This document shows positions 6,517-13,825 of a stretch of DNA of 44,119 nucleotides, one piece after another; position 1 is the first letter of the stretch; the number at the start of each line of letters is the position of its first letter. The notes under the pieces were generated by a model. It was not told where the DNA came from. It did no database searches and saw only the letters and a list, made by a program, of their open reading frames with translations. The stretch spans positions 1 through 44,119 of the forward strand of contig JASFYX010000034.1 in the NCBI GenBank assembly GCA_045046885.1. The letters are read 5' to 3'. Origin of the DNA: CG1-02-35-72 sp045046885. GTDB lineage: Bacteria > Bacteroidota > Bacteroidia > Flavobacteriales > Flavobacteriaceae. A program made the translations under genes and the position numbers.

Positions 6517-7848
6517 CTAGCGCCCCATACCTTTCATCATATTCATCATATTTTTAGCACCACCACCCTGCATCATTTTCATCATTTTACTCATTTGGTT
6601 GAATTGTTTCATCAACTGATTTACTTCTTGAACACTTGTTCCAGAACCTTTTGCAATACGTTTTTTACGACTTGAATCAATTTTTACAGGTTCGCGACGT
6701 TCTAAAGGTGTCATAGAATGGATAATAGCTTCAATACCTTTAAAAGCGTCATCGTCAATGTCTACATCTTTCATCATTTTTCCAGCACCGGGAATCATAC
6801 CTACCAAATCTTTCATATTTCCCATTTTTTTAATCTGATTGATTTGTTTGAGGAAATCATCAAAGCCAAATTGATTTTTAGCTATTTTCTTTTGGATTTT
6901 ACGTGCTTCAACTTCATCATATTGTTCTTGTGCACGTTCTACCAAAGAAACGACATCGCCCATTCCTAAAATTCTGTCGGCCATACGATCTGGATAGAAA
7001 ACGTCTAAAGCTTCCATCTTTTCGCCTGTTCCGATAAATTTTATGGGTTTATTGACAACAGTTTTTATGGTCAATGCGGCACCGCCACGTGTATCGCCAT
7101 CTAGTTTTGTTAAAATAACGCCCTCAAAATTCAGCACATCATTAAAAGCCTTGGCGGTATTAACCGCATCTTGCCCTGTCATTGCATCGACTACAAAAAG
7201 CGTTTCTTGAGGCTGAACGGCTTTATGGATATTGGCAATTTCGGTCATCATTTGTTCATCTACAGCCAAACGACCGGCTGTATCTATAATCACTACATTT
7301 TTACCATTTGCTTTGGCATGTTTTACAGCATTTTGAGCAATTTGAACTGGATTTTTATTCTCAATTTCGGTATAAACATCTACACCGATCTGCTCAGCAA
7401 CCACTTGTAATTGGTCAATCGCCGCGGGACGATACACATCACAAGCCACCAACAGCACTTGTTTTGTCTTTTTGGTTTTTAAATAATTGGCGAGTTTACC
7501 CGAAAAAGTTGTTTTACCAGATCCTTGCAACCCAGACATTAAAATTACGGTTGGGTTCCCCGACAAGTTAAGACCTACACTTTCGCCACCCATTAAGCCT
7601 GCTAATTCGTCTTTGACGATTTTAACCATTAATTGGCTTGGATTTAAGGTAGTTAATACGTTTTGACCAAGTGCTTTTTCTTTAACCGTATTGGTAAATT
7701 GTTTGGCTATTTTAAAATTGACATCGGCGTCGAGTAAAGCCCGACGGACTTCCTTTAAAGTTTCGGCTACGTTTATTTCGGTTATCTGCCCATGGCCTTT
7801 AAGAACGTGAAGGGCTTTGTCCAGTTTTTCGCTTAAATTATTAAACAT
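6517..7848 (-). CDS. ffh: Signal recognition particle protein Ffh
   Basis: Ffh is the SRP GTPase that binds 4.5S RNA and targets membrane proteins co-translationally to FtsY and SecYEG. The 443-aa protein shows the N domain (1-90), then the G domain with GLQGSGKTT P-loop, DVYRPAAIDQL, DTAGR and TKLDGDTRGGAAL. The methionine-rich M domain follows with SxxxRIAKGSGTSVQEVNQLMKQF and the tail MMKMMQGGGAKNMMNMMKGMGR. It appears to be transcribed alone from a -7 box at 7874-7881. Confidence 0.98.
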   Translation of the reverse strand: MFNNLSEKLDKALHVLKGHGQITEINVAETLKEVRRALLDADVNFKIAKQFTNTVKEKALGQNVLTTLNPSQLMVKIVKDELAGLMGGESVGLNLSGNPTVILMSGLQGSGKTTFSGKLANYLKTKKTKQVLLVACDVYRPAAIDQLQVVAEQIGVDVYTEIENKNPVQIAQNAVKHAKANGKNVVIIDTAGRLAVDEQMMTEIANIHKAVQPQETLFVVDAMTGQDAVNTAKAFNDVLNFEGVILTKLDGDTRGGAALTIKTVVNKPIKFIGTGEKMEALDVFYPDRMADRILGMGDVVSLVERAQEQYDEVEARKIQKKIAKNQFGFDDFLKQINQIKKMGNMKDLVGMIPGAGKMMKDVDIDDDAFKGIEAIIHSMTPLERREPVKIDSSRKKRIAKGSGTSVQEVNQLMKQFNQMSKMMKMMQGGGAKNMMNMMKGMGR

Positions 7849-7873
7849 AAATCACGTGGTGTTTTAAGAAATG

Positions 7874-7881
7874 CAAAGATA
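7874..7881 (-). promoter_or_regulatory. -7 promoter box of ffh
   Basis: The minus strand reads TATCTTTG, 25 nt before the ffh ATG. A TTTG box is not found 19 bp upstream. Confidence 0.45.
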
Positions 7882-7963
7882 GGAAAATACAAAATCCTTT
7901 TTTAGTTATTTTATGAGATTAAAGTCAGAAAAATAATATATTTTTACTGAAATAGATTAGGAA

Positions 7964-8509
7964 ATGAAAAACAACTTAATAAAGTATTTATTAGCTTTAT
8001 TTTTTAGTACCTCTTTACAATCTTGTTCTGTGACTAAAAATAGTATTATAGACACTCCTATATTAGAATTTATTAGGGATAATCATACTCCAAAAGGAAT
8101 AATTAAACTAAAAAAGAAAGAATTTTACAGAATAAACCATCAGGATACTTTGACAGAAAAAGAATATGATTTTTCAATCCCTAAAGAATTTAAAAATTTT
8201 AGTTTAAGCTTGGGAACTTATCCCATAATTAGTGGTTTTAATTATTCTAAAGGACAAAAAATTATAATTATAGAGAACAATATTTTTAGAAAAAAAAATG
8301 TAAAGCTATTAAATTTAAATAAGATAGATTTTGTCAAATATCTTGATAAGTTGAGACAATCAAGCCGTATAAAAACATATTTAGATTTGGATAAAATAAA
8401 GTTAAGAAATAATAGAAAATTTGGTATTATTGAAAAAACAAATGTTTTATATTTATTAATCAATGTTAAGGATAATGATATTACTTCAATAAATTTTTGG
8501 GATAACTAA
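7964..8509 (+). CDS. Orphan lipoprotein, function unknown
   Basis: The 181-aa product has an SPII signal peptide (SLQSC, Cys21). The mature part is very rich in Lys, Asn and Ile and ends in a DITSINFWDN motif. No family is recognised. Coding sequence here is visibly more AT-rich than the flanking ffh and argE genes, with AAA, AAT, TTA and ATA codons dominating. That property is shared with the operon at 8727-10594, so it may belong to the same accessory islet. A candidate terminator follows at 8636-8657. Confidence 0.7.
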   Translation: MKNNLIKYLLALFFSTSLQSCSVTKNSIIDTPILEFIRDNHTPKGIIKLKKKEFYRINHQDTLTEKEYDFSIPKEFKNFSLSLGTYPIISGFNYSKGQKIIIIENNIFRKKNVKLLNLNKIDFVKYLDKLRQSSRIKTYLDLDKIKLRNNRKFGIIEKTNVLYLLINVKDNDITSINFWDN

Positions 8510-8563
8510 AGTAAACTTCATAATTAATCATGTAGTACAGATAGGTGTCAATAATTTAGACAA

Positions 8564-8698
8564 TTAAAGTAGATAATCTATCAAATCAGCTATCATTTGT
8601 GTACCCTTTGCCAGTGGGGTTTTAGCAAATTGTTTAGGGGAATATTCCCCTTTTTTTGCAATGAAGGATTTAAAATTTTGCAAACTGTTTTTTTTAGA
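8564..8698 (-). pseudogene. Vestigial 3' end of an M20-peptidase (argE-like) gene
   Basis: Read on the minus strand, this segment ends with LAKGTQMIADLIDYLL and a TAA stop at 8564-8566. The intact ArgE encoded at 10644-11795 ends with LEKGAKMIADLVGYLL and a stop; 11 of these 16 residues are identical. DNA similarity is visible over about 35 bp (8578-8614 against 10658-10694). Upstream, the frame stays open to 8698 without an ATG and then meets an in-frame stop. It is therefore a C-terminal fragment of a diverged paralogue or of an incoming homologue, not a gene. It overlaps the presumed promoter region of the operon at 8727. Confidence 0.6.
8636..8657 (+). terminator. Candidate intrinsic terminator after the 7964 lipoprotein gene
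   Basis: AGGGGA at 8636-8641 pairs with TCCCCT at 8646-8651 around an ATAT loop, followed directly by six further Ts. The core GGGGAATATTCCCC is a perfect palindrome. It lies inside the M20 remnant, so it may have arisen from that coding sequence by chance. Confidence 0.45.
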
Positions 8699-8726
8699 TT
8701 AGCAGATAATTTAAAATCAGTTCATT

Positions 8727-9335
8727 ATGAATAAAAATGTAAAATTACTAATTTTGAGTTTTATTATTGTTTCACTTTTTTCTTGTTCATATAATGATGA
8801 AATTATTCAAGTATCTCAAAACTTAAATTTGGAAAAAATTTTAAGTTTAAAGACCAATGAACAGCAGATAATAGCTTTTAAAATGCTTTCTGACTATGAA
8901 AAACTTGAAATATGGAAGTTAAAGTATAATAAATTAAAAAACAATAATTACAAATTATATAACGGCAAGAAAATGAGTAAAAACCAAGTTATAATTTTAA
9001 ACGAACTATTTAGGAGTCTTAAACTTAAATATTTTCTAGACAAGAATTCTGAAGAAGCAAAAATCTATTTTTATTCATATCTTCCAAAAATGAAAGAAAA
9101 AGCTTTAAAATATTTCAACCAAAGGGAATTAAAAACTATCTTTTCATCATTGGATACTAAAATAATGTCTCAACAGCTACCAGATATTAATTGTGGCTGT
9201 AGTATAACTTACGATTGGTGTGGAAGCGGCTCTACTTGTACTTTACCTTGTACAGAAACTACAACTTGGGGTTGTGGTTGGTGGATAGCTGAAGCATGTA
9301 ATGGTGCTTGTGGTACAATAACAATTAACTATTAA
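8727..9335 (+). CDS. Fulvocin-C-related lipoprotein with eight-cysteine C-terminal module
   Basis: The 202-aa product has three parts: an SPII signal peptide (SLFSC, lipobox Cys20), a helical charged linker (about 25-150), and a compact module at 156-195. The module has exactly eight cysteines (156, 158, 165, 171, 175, 183, 191, 195), spaced C-x-C-x6-C-x5-C-x3-C-x7-C-x7-C-x3-C. The starting CxCS, the GCGxxW segment and the CNG near the end resemble, from memory, the myxococcal bacteriocin fulvocin C, a roughly 45-residue peptide with four disulfides; a Bacteroidota family of fulvocin-C-related proteins is known. An even cysteine count suggests a fully disulfide-bonded extracytoplasmic module. 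No exporter or protease is encoded nearby. The next gene, 16 bp downstream, encodes a thioredoxin-like protein that could handle its disulfides (inference). Confidence 0.75.
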   Translation: MNKNVKLLILSFIIVSLFSCSYNDEIIQVSQNLNLEKILSLKTNEQQIIAFKMLSDYEKLEIWKLKYNKLKNNNYKLYNGKKMSKNQVIILNELFRSLKLKYFLDKNSEEAKIYFYSYLPKMKEKALKYFNQRELKTIFSSLDTKIMSQQLPDINCGCSITYDWCGSGSTCTLPCTETTTWGCGWWIAEACNGACGTITINY

Positions 9336-9351
9336 TTTTCCACTTTTTTAC

Positions 9352-10197
9352 ATGACTTTTAAGAAAAAAATAATATACATAATACTTACCACTTTTATAG
9401 CTCTTTTATCGGGTGTTTTTAATTGGTTAAATCAATTCATAATTGTAGGTCTATCCTATTTTTTAGCAGCTTATTATTTAAATAAAAGTATAGTTTCTAG
9501 AAAAGGTAAATGGCTAAATCTTTTAATATTAATTGCACCCTTTTTTCTAATGTATACCATAATGGTTCTTTATAAAGGATTTAACCATGTACTTCCTATT
9601 AGTATTATTTCTATAATTGGCGCAATATTGGGTACGATGATGTCAGTGACGGATTTATTTAAAAGGAAAATCACCTATTTCTATTTGGTTTTTCTTTTAG
9701 TTTTTGGTTATGTTATTATGCCTAATTGGATTTTTTATTTTACATATGCTGAGAAAGCTGAACAACAATTTCCTAAGGATTTATTATTAAAAAAAAGCAA
9801 TGGTAGTATTGTTAACTTGTATAAGCAAGATAAAAATAAAATTATTGTTTTAGATTTTTGGTCGAGTACTTGTGCTTCTTGCATCCGTTATTTTCCTCAT
9901 TTTGAAGAAAAATACTTAAAATATGGCGATAGTACTACAGTTTTTTACACTGTTAATATGCCCATTCCAAAAAGAGATTCAAAAATTGATGTTGGTAAAT
10001 ATGTCAGGAAATATAAATTTACTTCGTTATATGCAAAGCAAGATATATGGAAAAAATTAAATATTAGGCAAACACCAACGTATATAATTTTGGATAAAAA
10101 TTTTAAAATTGTTTACAGAGCTGCCGGGTTGAAAGAGGACAAGTGGTATTACTTTTCTAGTTTTAACTCTCTCATTAACAAACTTAAAAATGACTAA
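9352..10197 (+). CDS. Polytopic membrane protein with C-terminal TlpA/thioredoxin-like domain
   Basis: The N-terminal 135 residues form about five transmembrane segments (roughly 7-24, 28-43, 55-73, 81-98 and 109-131). The remainder (140-281) is a TlpA-type thioredoxin fold: IIVLDFWSSTCASCIRYFP with CASC at 174-177, and the cis-proline loop RQTPTYIILD at 240-249. The domain is probably periplasmic and redox-active. Position between an eight-cysteine lipoprotein and a DUF1573 protein, with a 16-bp gap on one side and an 8-bp overlap on the other, suggests a dedicated role in forming or repairing disulfides of that lipoprotein. Generic cytochrome-maturation or stress functions cannot be excluded. 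Confidence 0.85.
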   Translation: MTFKKKIIYIILTTFIALLSGVFNWLNQFIIVGLSYFLAAYYLNKSIVSRKGKWLNLLILIAPFFLMYTIMVLYKGFNHVLPISIISIIGAILGTMMSVTDLFKRKITYFYLVFLLVFGYVIMPNWIFYFTYAEKAEQQFPKDLLLKKSNGSIVNLYKQDKNKIIVLDFWSSTCASCIRYFPHFEEKYLKYGDSTTVFYTVNMPIPKRDSKIDVGKYVRKYKFTSLYAKQDIWKKLNIRQTPTYIILDKNFKIVYRAAGLKEDKWYYFSSFNSLINKLKND

Positions 10198-10594
10198 ATT
10201 TGTATATATTCTAATTATAGGTTTTATCTCTTCATGTTCATTAAAAAGTAATGTAAAAACGACACAAGTTGAAGTTATTACCAATAAATTTATTTTTAAC
10301 CCCATTAAATATCAAGATACAATTAAACATACTTTTTTAATTAAAAATTTAAGTAAAAATCCATTAATTATTGAAGCGGTTGGCAGCTCCTGTGGATGTG
10401 TTGTTACTAAGTTTTCAAAAAATCCAATATCAAAAAATAAATTTGCAGAAGTTGATATTACTTTTACACCAGAAATAAATCAAATAGGAAAAATTAGAAA
10501 AGCAATCTTAGTGAAATGTAATATTCAAAAAAATTATATACCATTTCATATTGAAGGATTTGTTATCGGCAAAAGTAGTTTAGATTTAAAATAG
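10190..10594 (+). CDS. DUF1573 lipoprotein
   Basis: The 134-aa product begins with an SPII signal (ISSC, Cys16). The DUF1573 immunoglobulin-like domain follows: a HTFLIKNLSKNPLIIEAVGSSCGC core, an ISKNKFAEVDITFTPE strand and a final IPFHIEGFV. The SCGC dyad is typical for the family, and its role is unknown. Its ATG overlaps the upstream gene's stop within ATGACTAA, so the two are translationally coupled. It is the last gene of the islet and is convergent with argE, 49 bp away. Confidence 0.85.
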   Translation: MTKFVYILIIGFISSCSLKSNVKTTQVEVITNKFIFNPIKYQDTIKHTFLIKNLSKNPLIIEAVGSSCGCVVTKFSKNPISKNKFAEVDITFTPEINQIGKIRKAILVKCNIQKNYIPFHIEGFVIGKSSLDLK

Positions 10595-10643
10595 ATATTA
10601 TTTTGATCTAAGGGTATTTATATTTTGTTTAAATTAATAAAGT

Positions 10644-11795
10644 TTATAACAAATACCCCACTAAATCGGCTATCATTTTTGCACCTTTTTCGAGTTGTTC
10701 TTTAGTGATAAATTCATTGGCACGATGCGCTTGGGCAATATCGCCAGGGCCACAAATAACGGCTTCGAGGCCGGCATTAGAAAACTGTCCGGCTTCGGCG
10801 GCATAGGCTACGGTGCCTAAATCGGTACGCGGACTTAGTTTTTTGATGATGTTGACTATCGATAAATTTTCGGGTGTATCTAAAGGCGGTACCGCCGGAT
10901 GGTCTTCGGTAGTCACAATTTTAAAATCGGCATTTATTTTTTGACAAACAGCCATGCGCTCGCCGCAATAAGCCATAAAGGCTTTTTTGATATCGAGGAT
11001 GCTGTCTTGCGGAATGATACGTGTGTCCCAATAAAAAGTACAGGTGTTGGCAATAACATTGGGGGCTACACCACCATTTACTTTACCAATATGAATGGTG
11101 CTGTGTGGGGGTGAAAAACGTTTATCGATGTGGTTGGCAGCTATAAGCGCATCCATTTTTTGTTCGAGCCAGTTGATGAGTTTAGCGGCTTCATGTATGG
11201 CACTGACTTCCTCTTTTATTCTACTGCTATGCCCTTCGGAGCCGTGAACTTTGGTTTTAAAAACACAAATCCCTTTTTGCCCTACAATGGGTTGCATCAT
11301 AGTGGGCTCGCCAATAATGGCATATTGGGGTTTTTCGGTATAGGTTTTTAAAAGGTTTTCAATTAAATCGGGTGCGCCAACGCAACCAATTTCTTCGTCG
11401 TAAGAAAAGGCGAAATAAAGTGGTTTGCTTAGATTGGCACTTGTCATTTTATCTAAATTAGCCAAACAGCAGGCAATAAAACCTTTCATGTCGCAAGAAC
11501 CGCGTCCGTAGAGTTTACCGTCGGGTTTTTCGGTCAACACAAAAGGGTCGGTATCCCATGCCTGTCCGGCTACCGGCACCACATCGGTATGACCCGATAA
11601 GATAAAGCCCCCGTCAACAGCAGGCCCTATACGGCAGTGTAGAGAAGCTTTTGTGCCTTCTGCATTCGGCACCAAGGTATAAGCAATACCGTATTTGGAT
11701 AAAAAAGTTTTGATATAATCGATTATAAATAAATTACTTTCGCCGCCCAAAACGGGAAAAGCTACTAAATCGGATAGTATTTTTTGTGTTGTCAT
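10644..11795 (-). CDS. argE: Acetylornithine deacetylase-type M20 metallopeptidase
   Basis: The 383-aa enzyme has the M20 di-zinc architecture: SGHTDVVPV (His69, Asp71), YGRGSCDMKG (Asp102) and DEEIGCVGA (Glu134 general base, Glu135). The lid domain follows, and the CGPG/QAHRANEFI C-terminal motif supplies the last metal histidine. The overall pattern fits ArgE-like deacetylases; N-acetyl-L-ornithine or a related N-acyl amino acid (in Bacteroidota possibly acetylcitrulline) is the likely substrate. It starts 10 bp after a YfcC-family transporter gene, so uptake and deacylation of one substrate is a reasonable inference. A diverged copy of its 3' end lies at 8564-8698. Confidence 0.85.
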   Translation of the reverse strand: MTTQKILSDLVAFPVLGGESNLFIIDYIKTFLSKYGIAYTLVPNAEGTKASLHCRIGPAVDGGFILSGHTDVVPVAGQAWDTDPFVLTEKPDGKLYGRGSCDMKGFIACCLANLDKMTSANLSKPLYFAFSYDEEIGCVGAPDLIENLLKTYTEKPQYAIIGEPTMMQPIVGQKGICVFKTKVHGSEGHSSRIKEEVSAIHEAAKLINWLEQKMDALIAANHIDKRFSPPHSTIHIGKVNGGVAPNVIANTCTFYWDTRIIPQDSILDIKKAFMAYCGERMAVCQKINADFKIVTTEDHPAVPPLDTPENLSIVNIIKKLSPRTDLGTVAYAAEAGQFSNAGLEAVICGPGDIAQAHRANEFITKEQLEKGAKMIADLVGYLL

Positions 11796-11805
11796 AGTTG
11801 TAAAA

Positions 11806-13197
11806 TTAAGCTGGTCCCCAATGGATATAAACGCTAAACAATAAAAAGAGCCACGCCACGGCCAAAACCATCATTGCCAGCGGAAAAATATAGCGCAACC
11901 ATTTGTCTAAACTCACACGGCACATACTCAGCATCGCGATAAGCCCGCCAAGCGTAGGGTTGATTAAATTCGTCACCCCATCACCTATCTGAAAAGCCAA
12001 AATACTGCTTTGTCTGGTTAAACCGATGACATCGCCAAGTGGAATCATAACGGGTAAAGTTGCCAAAGCTTGACCACTTCCTGATGGAATTAAAAAGTTG
12101 ATTCCCGATTGAGAAATAGACATAAAAATAGCAGCTGCATAAGTAGGCATACCTGTTAACATCAACACCAAACTGTGCGACATAGTATCTGTAATATGCG
12201 CCTGTTCCATCAAAACTTTTATGGCGGCGGCAAAACCTACCATAAAAGCACCTGGGGCACTAATGGCTACGTATTTAAGAATGGTTTCACTCAGTTCAAA
12301 AGGTTTGAGTTTGGCTACCAAGCCGCTAAAAATAGATATCAAAATAAAAATAGCCGAAATGTCATTCAGGTACCAATGAAACACAAAAATACCATAAAGC
12401 ATAATTGCTAATCCCAAAGTAAAAATGGCCATTATTAAATAATCTTGTCGGCTGATACTGTAATCTTGAATTGCTTTTGAAAGTTTTAAACCAGAGCTGT
12501 CAACATCTTTTGTGAGTGACGCTTCAGCATTTTTTTCTATTTTTTTAAAATAACGTAAATTGTAATAGGCCATTAAACTCAGACCCGCAAAACAGAGTAC
12601 AGAACGTAAAAGAACTCCAGAAAACATAGGTAAACCTGCTATTTGATCACCAATGCCAACTGTATATGGATTTATCGGCGACAAGCCAAAACCAACAGTA
12701 ATGGCGCCTACACTCATACCGGCGGCGAGCATTAAATCACCCCCAATAGCCAAGCTCAAAACGGCGGCAATAGGGACTAAGGCGATGTTGTTTTCGTAAC
12801 CGATGGCCACACCTGCCAACCCAAAAATATAGGTCATCAAGACGATGATAAGGTATTTTTTACTGTGTCCCATATTTTTCACCAAACTGCCTACCACATT
12901 TTCTATCATCTTGGTTTTTTGCAGAACACCAAACATAATTCCCCCTGCCAAAACCACATAAATAATTTCGGCTGCTCCCTTAAAACCTAAGGGTAGAGAC
13001 CTAAATAAATCCATAAAGCTTGTTGGGGTAGAAGTGATAATTTTATAGGTATCTGGAATGACGCGTAAACGGCCTTCTATTAATTGCCGTTGGTATTCGC
13101 CTGCTGGGATAATATGCGTTAAGGCAGCTACGGCTATCATAATTAAAAAAAGCATCACTACGGGATGCGGAATTTTAGACAGCCAAGACTTTTGCAT
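11806..13197 (-). CDS. YfcC-family (DcuC/ArgD-antiporter superfamily) membrane transporter
   Basis: The 463-aa protein has about 11-12 hydrophobic segments. Family marks are the N-terminal PHPVVMLFLIMIAVAALTHIIPAGEYQR, GFGLSPINPYTVGIGDQIAGLP and the C-terminal ISQSGINFLIPSGSGQALATLPVMIPLGDVIGLTRQ, which resembles the YfcC/p-aminobenzoyl-glutamate/C4-dicarboxylate uptake superfamily. Substrates of YfcC members are poorly defined. Being 10 bp upstream of an ArgE-type gene, it may take up an N-acyl amino acid or peptide. It is the first gene of a two-gene operon with a consensus promoter at 13220-13250. Confidence 0.88.
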   Translation of the reverse strand: MQKSWLSKIPHPVVMLFLIMIAVAALTHIIPAGEYQRQLIEGRLRVIPDTYKIITSTPTSFMDLFRSLPLGFKGAAEIIYVVLAGGIMFGVLQKTKMIENVVGSLVKNMGHSKKYLIIVLMTYIFGLAGVAIGYENNIALVPIAAVLSLAIGGDLMLAAGMSVGAITVGFGLSPINPYTVGIGDQIAGLPMFSGVLLRSVLCFAGLSLMAYYNLRYFKKIEKNAEASLTKDVDSSGLKLSKAIQDYSISRQDYLIMAIFTLGLAIMLYGIFVFHWYLNDISAIFILISIFSGLVAKLKPFELSETILKYVAISAPGAFMVGFAAAIKVLMEQAHITDTMSHSLVLMLTGMPTYAAAIFMSISQSGINFLIPSGSGQALATLPVMIPLGDVIGLTRQSSILAFQIGDGVTNLINPTLGGLIAMLSMCRVSLDKWLRYIFPLAMMVLAVAWLFLLFSVYIHWGPA

Positions 13198-13219
13198 AAG
13201 GTTTATTTTGTTCGGGTTT

Positions 13220-13250
13220 CAAATGTATTGAAAAAAAAGAGTCGGACAAA
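13220..13250 (-). promoter_or_regulatory. Consensus promoter of the YfcC-argE operon
   Basis: On the minus strand TTTG (13247-13250) and TACATTTG (13220-13227) are exactly 19 bp apart. The box is 22 nt before the transporter ATG. Confidence 0.8.
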
Positions 13251-13297
13251 TAAAACACGAATTTAAATGCTAATTTTTTGTAACCAACGTTGTCAGT

Positions 13298-13822
13298 TTA
13301 TTCTTCTTTCTTTTGGGGATTAAAACTCAAAGAAGCCGAATTTACGCAAAAGCGCTTGCCTGTATCGGTAGGTCCATCGTCAAAAACGTGTCCTAGATGA
13401 CCACCACATTTGGCACATAAAATCTCTGTACGTACCATACCAAACTTCGTGTCTTTTTTATAAAGTACCGTTCCAGGAATGGCTTCGTCAAAACTGGGCC
13501 AACCACAATGGGCGTCGAATTTAGTGTTCGACTTGAACAATTGTGTACCGCAAGCGGCACAAGTATAAGTCCCTTTTTTGTAAAAGTCATCGTATTTTCC
13601 TGTGAAAGGACGCTCGGTTGCTTTATCGCGTAAAACGCTGTATTGTATAGGAGAGAGAATGGCTTTCCATTCTGTTTCAGTTTTTGAAAGGACGTATTTA
13701 GGAGTGTCTTTTTTCATGGTTTTTTGGGCTGATAAATTTAAGGATACTAGAATGAGGCTTAAAAATAAGACATTTCGACTTCTCGCGACAACTGTCGGGA
13801 CAATGTGACGTTTCATTTTCAT
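13298..13822 (-). CDS. msrB: Exported peptide-methionine (R)-S-oxide reductase MsrB
   Basis: MsrB reduces methionine-R-sulfoxide in proteins. The domain (about 45-170) carries the structural zinc cysteines C88, C91, C136 and C139 (CAAC, CAKC), the HCGWPSF substrate region and the catalytic RFCVNSASL with Cys159. A hydrophobic segment at 18-31 followed by SAQ is a signal peptide, so this copy acts in the envelope. The 17-residue n-region before it is unusually long and is encoded by a palindromic repeat (13770-13806). Reading starts 3 bp after the alpha/beta hydrolase stop, so the two are co-transcribed. Confidence 0.93.
   Translation of the reverse strand: MKMKRHIVPTVVARSRNVLFLSLILVSLNLSAQKTMKKDTPKYVLSKTETEWKAILSPIQYSVLRDKATERPFTGKYDDFYKKGTYTCAACGTQLFKSNTKFDAHCGWPSFDEAIPGTVLYKKDTKFGMVRTEILCAKCGGHLGHVFDDGPTDTGKRFCVNSASLSFNPQKKEE
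13770..13806. repeat. Palindromic repeat inside the msrB signal-peptide coding region
   Basis: ACATT at 13770-13774 pairs with AATGT at 13802-13806. Within it, TCGCGACA at 13783-13790 pairs with TGTCGGGA at 13793-13800 with one mismatch. The GC-rich core resembles dispersed TCCCGA-TCGGGA-type palindromes of flavobacteria (from memory). It encodes about residues 5-17 of MsrB, just before the hydrophobic core. Confidence 0.5.
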
Positions 13823-13825
13823 TTT

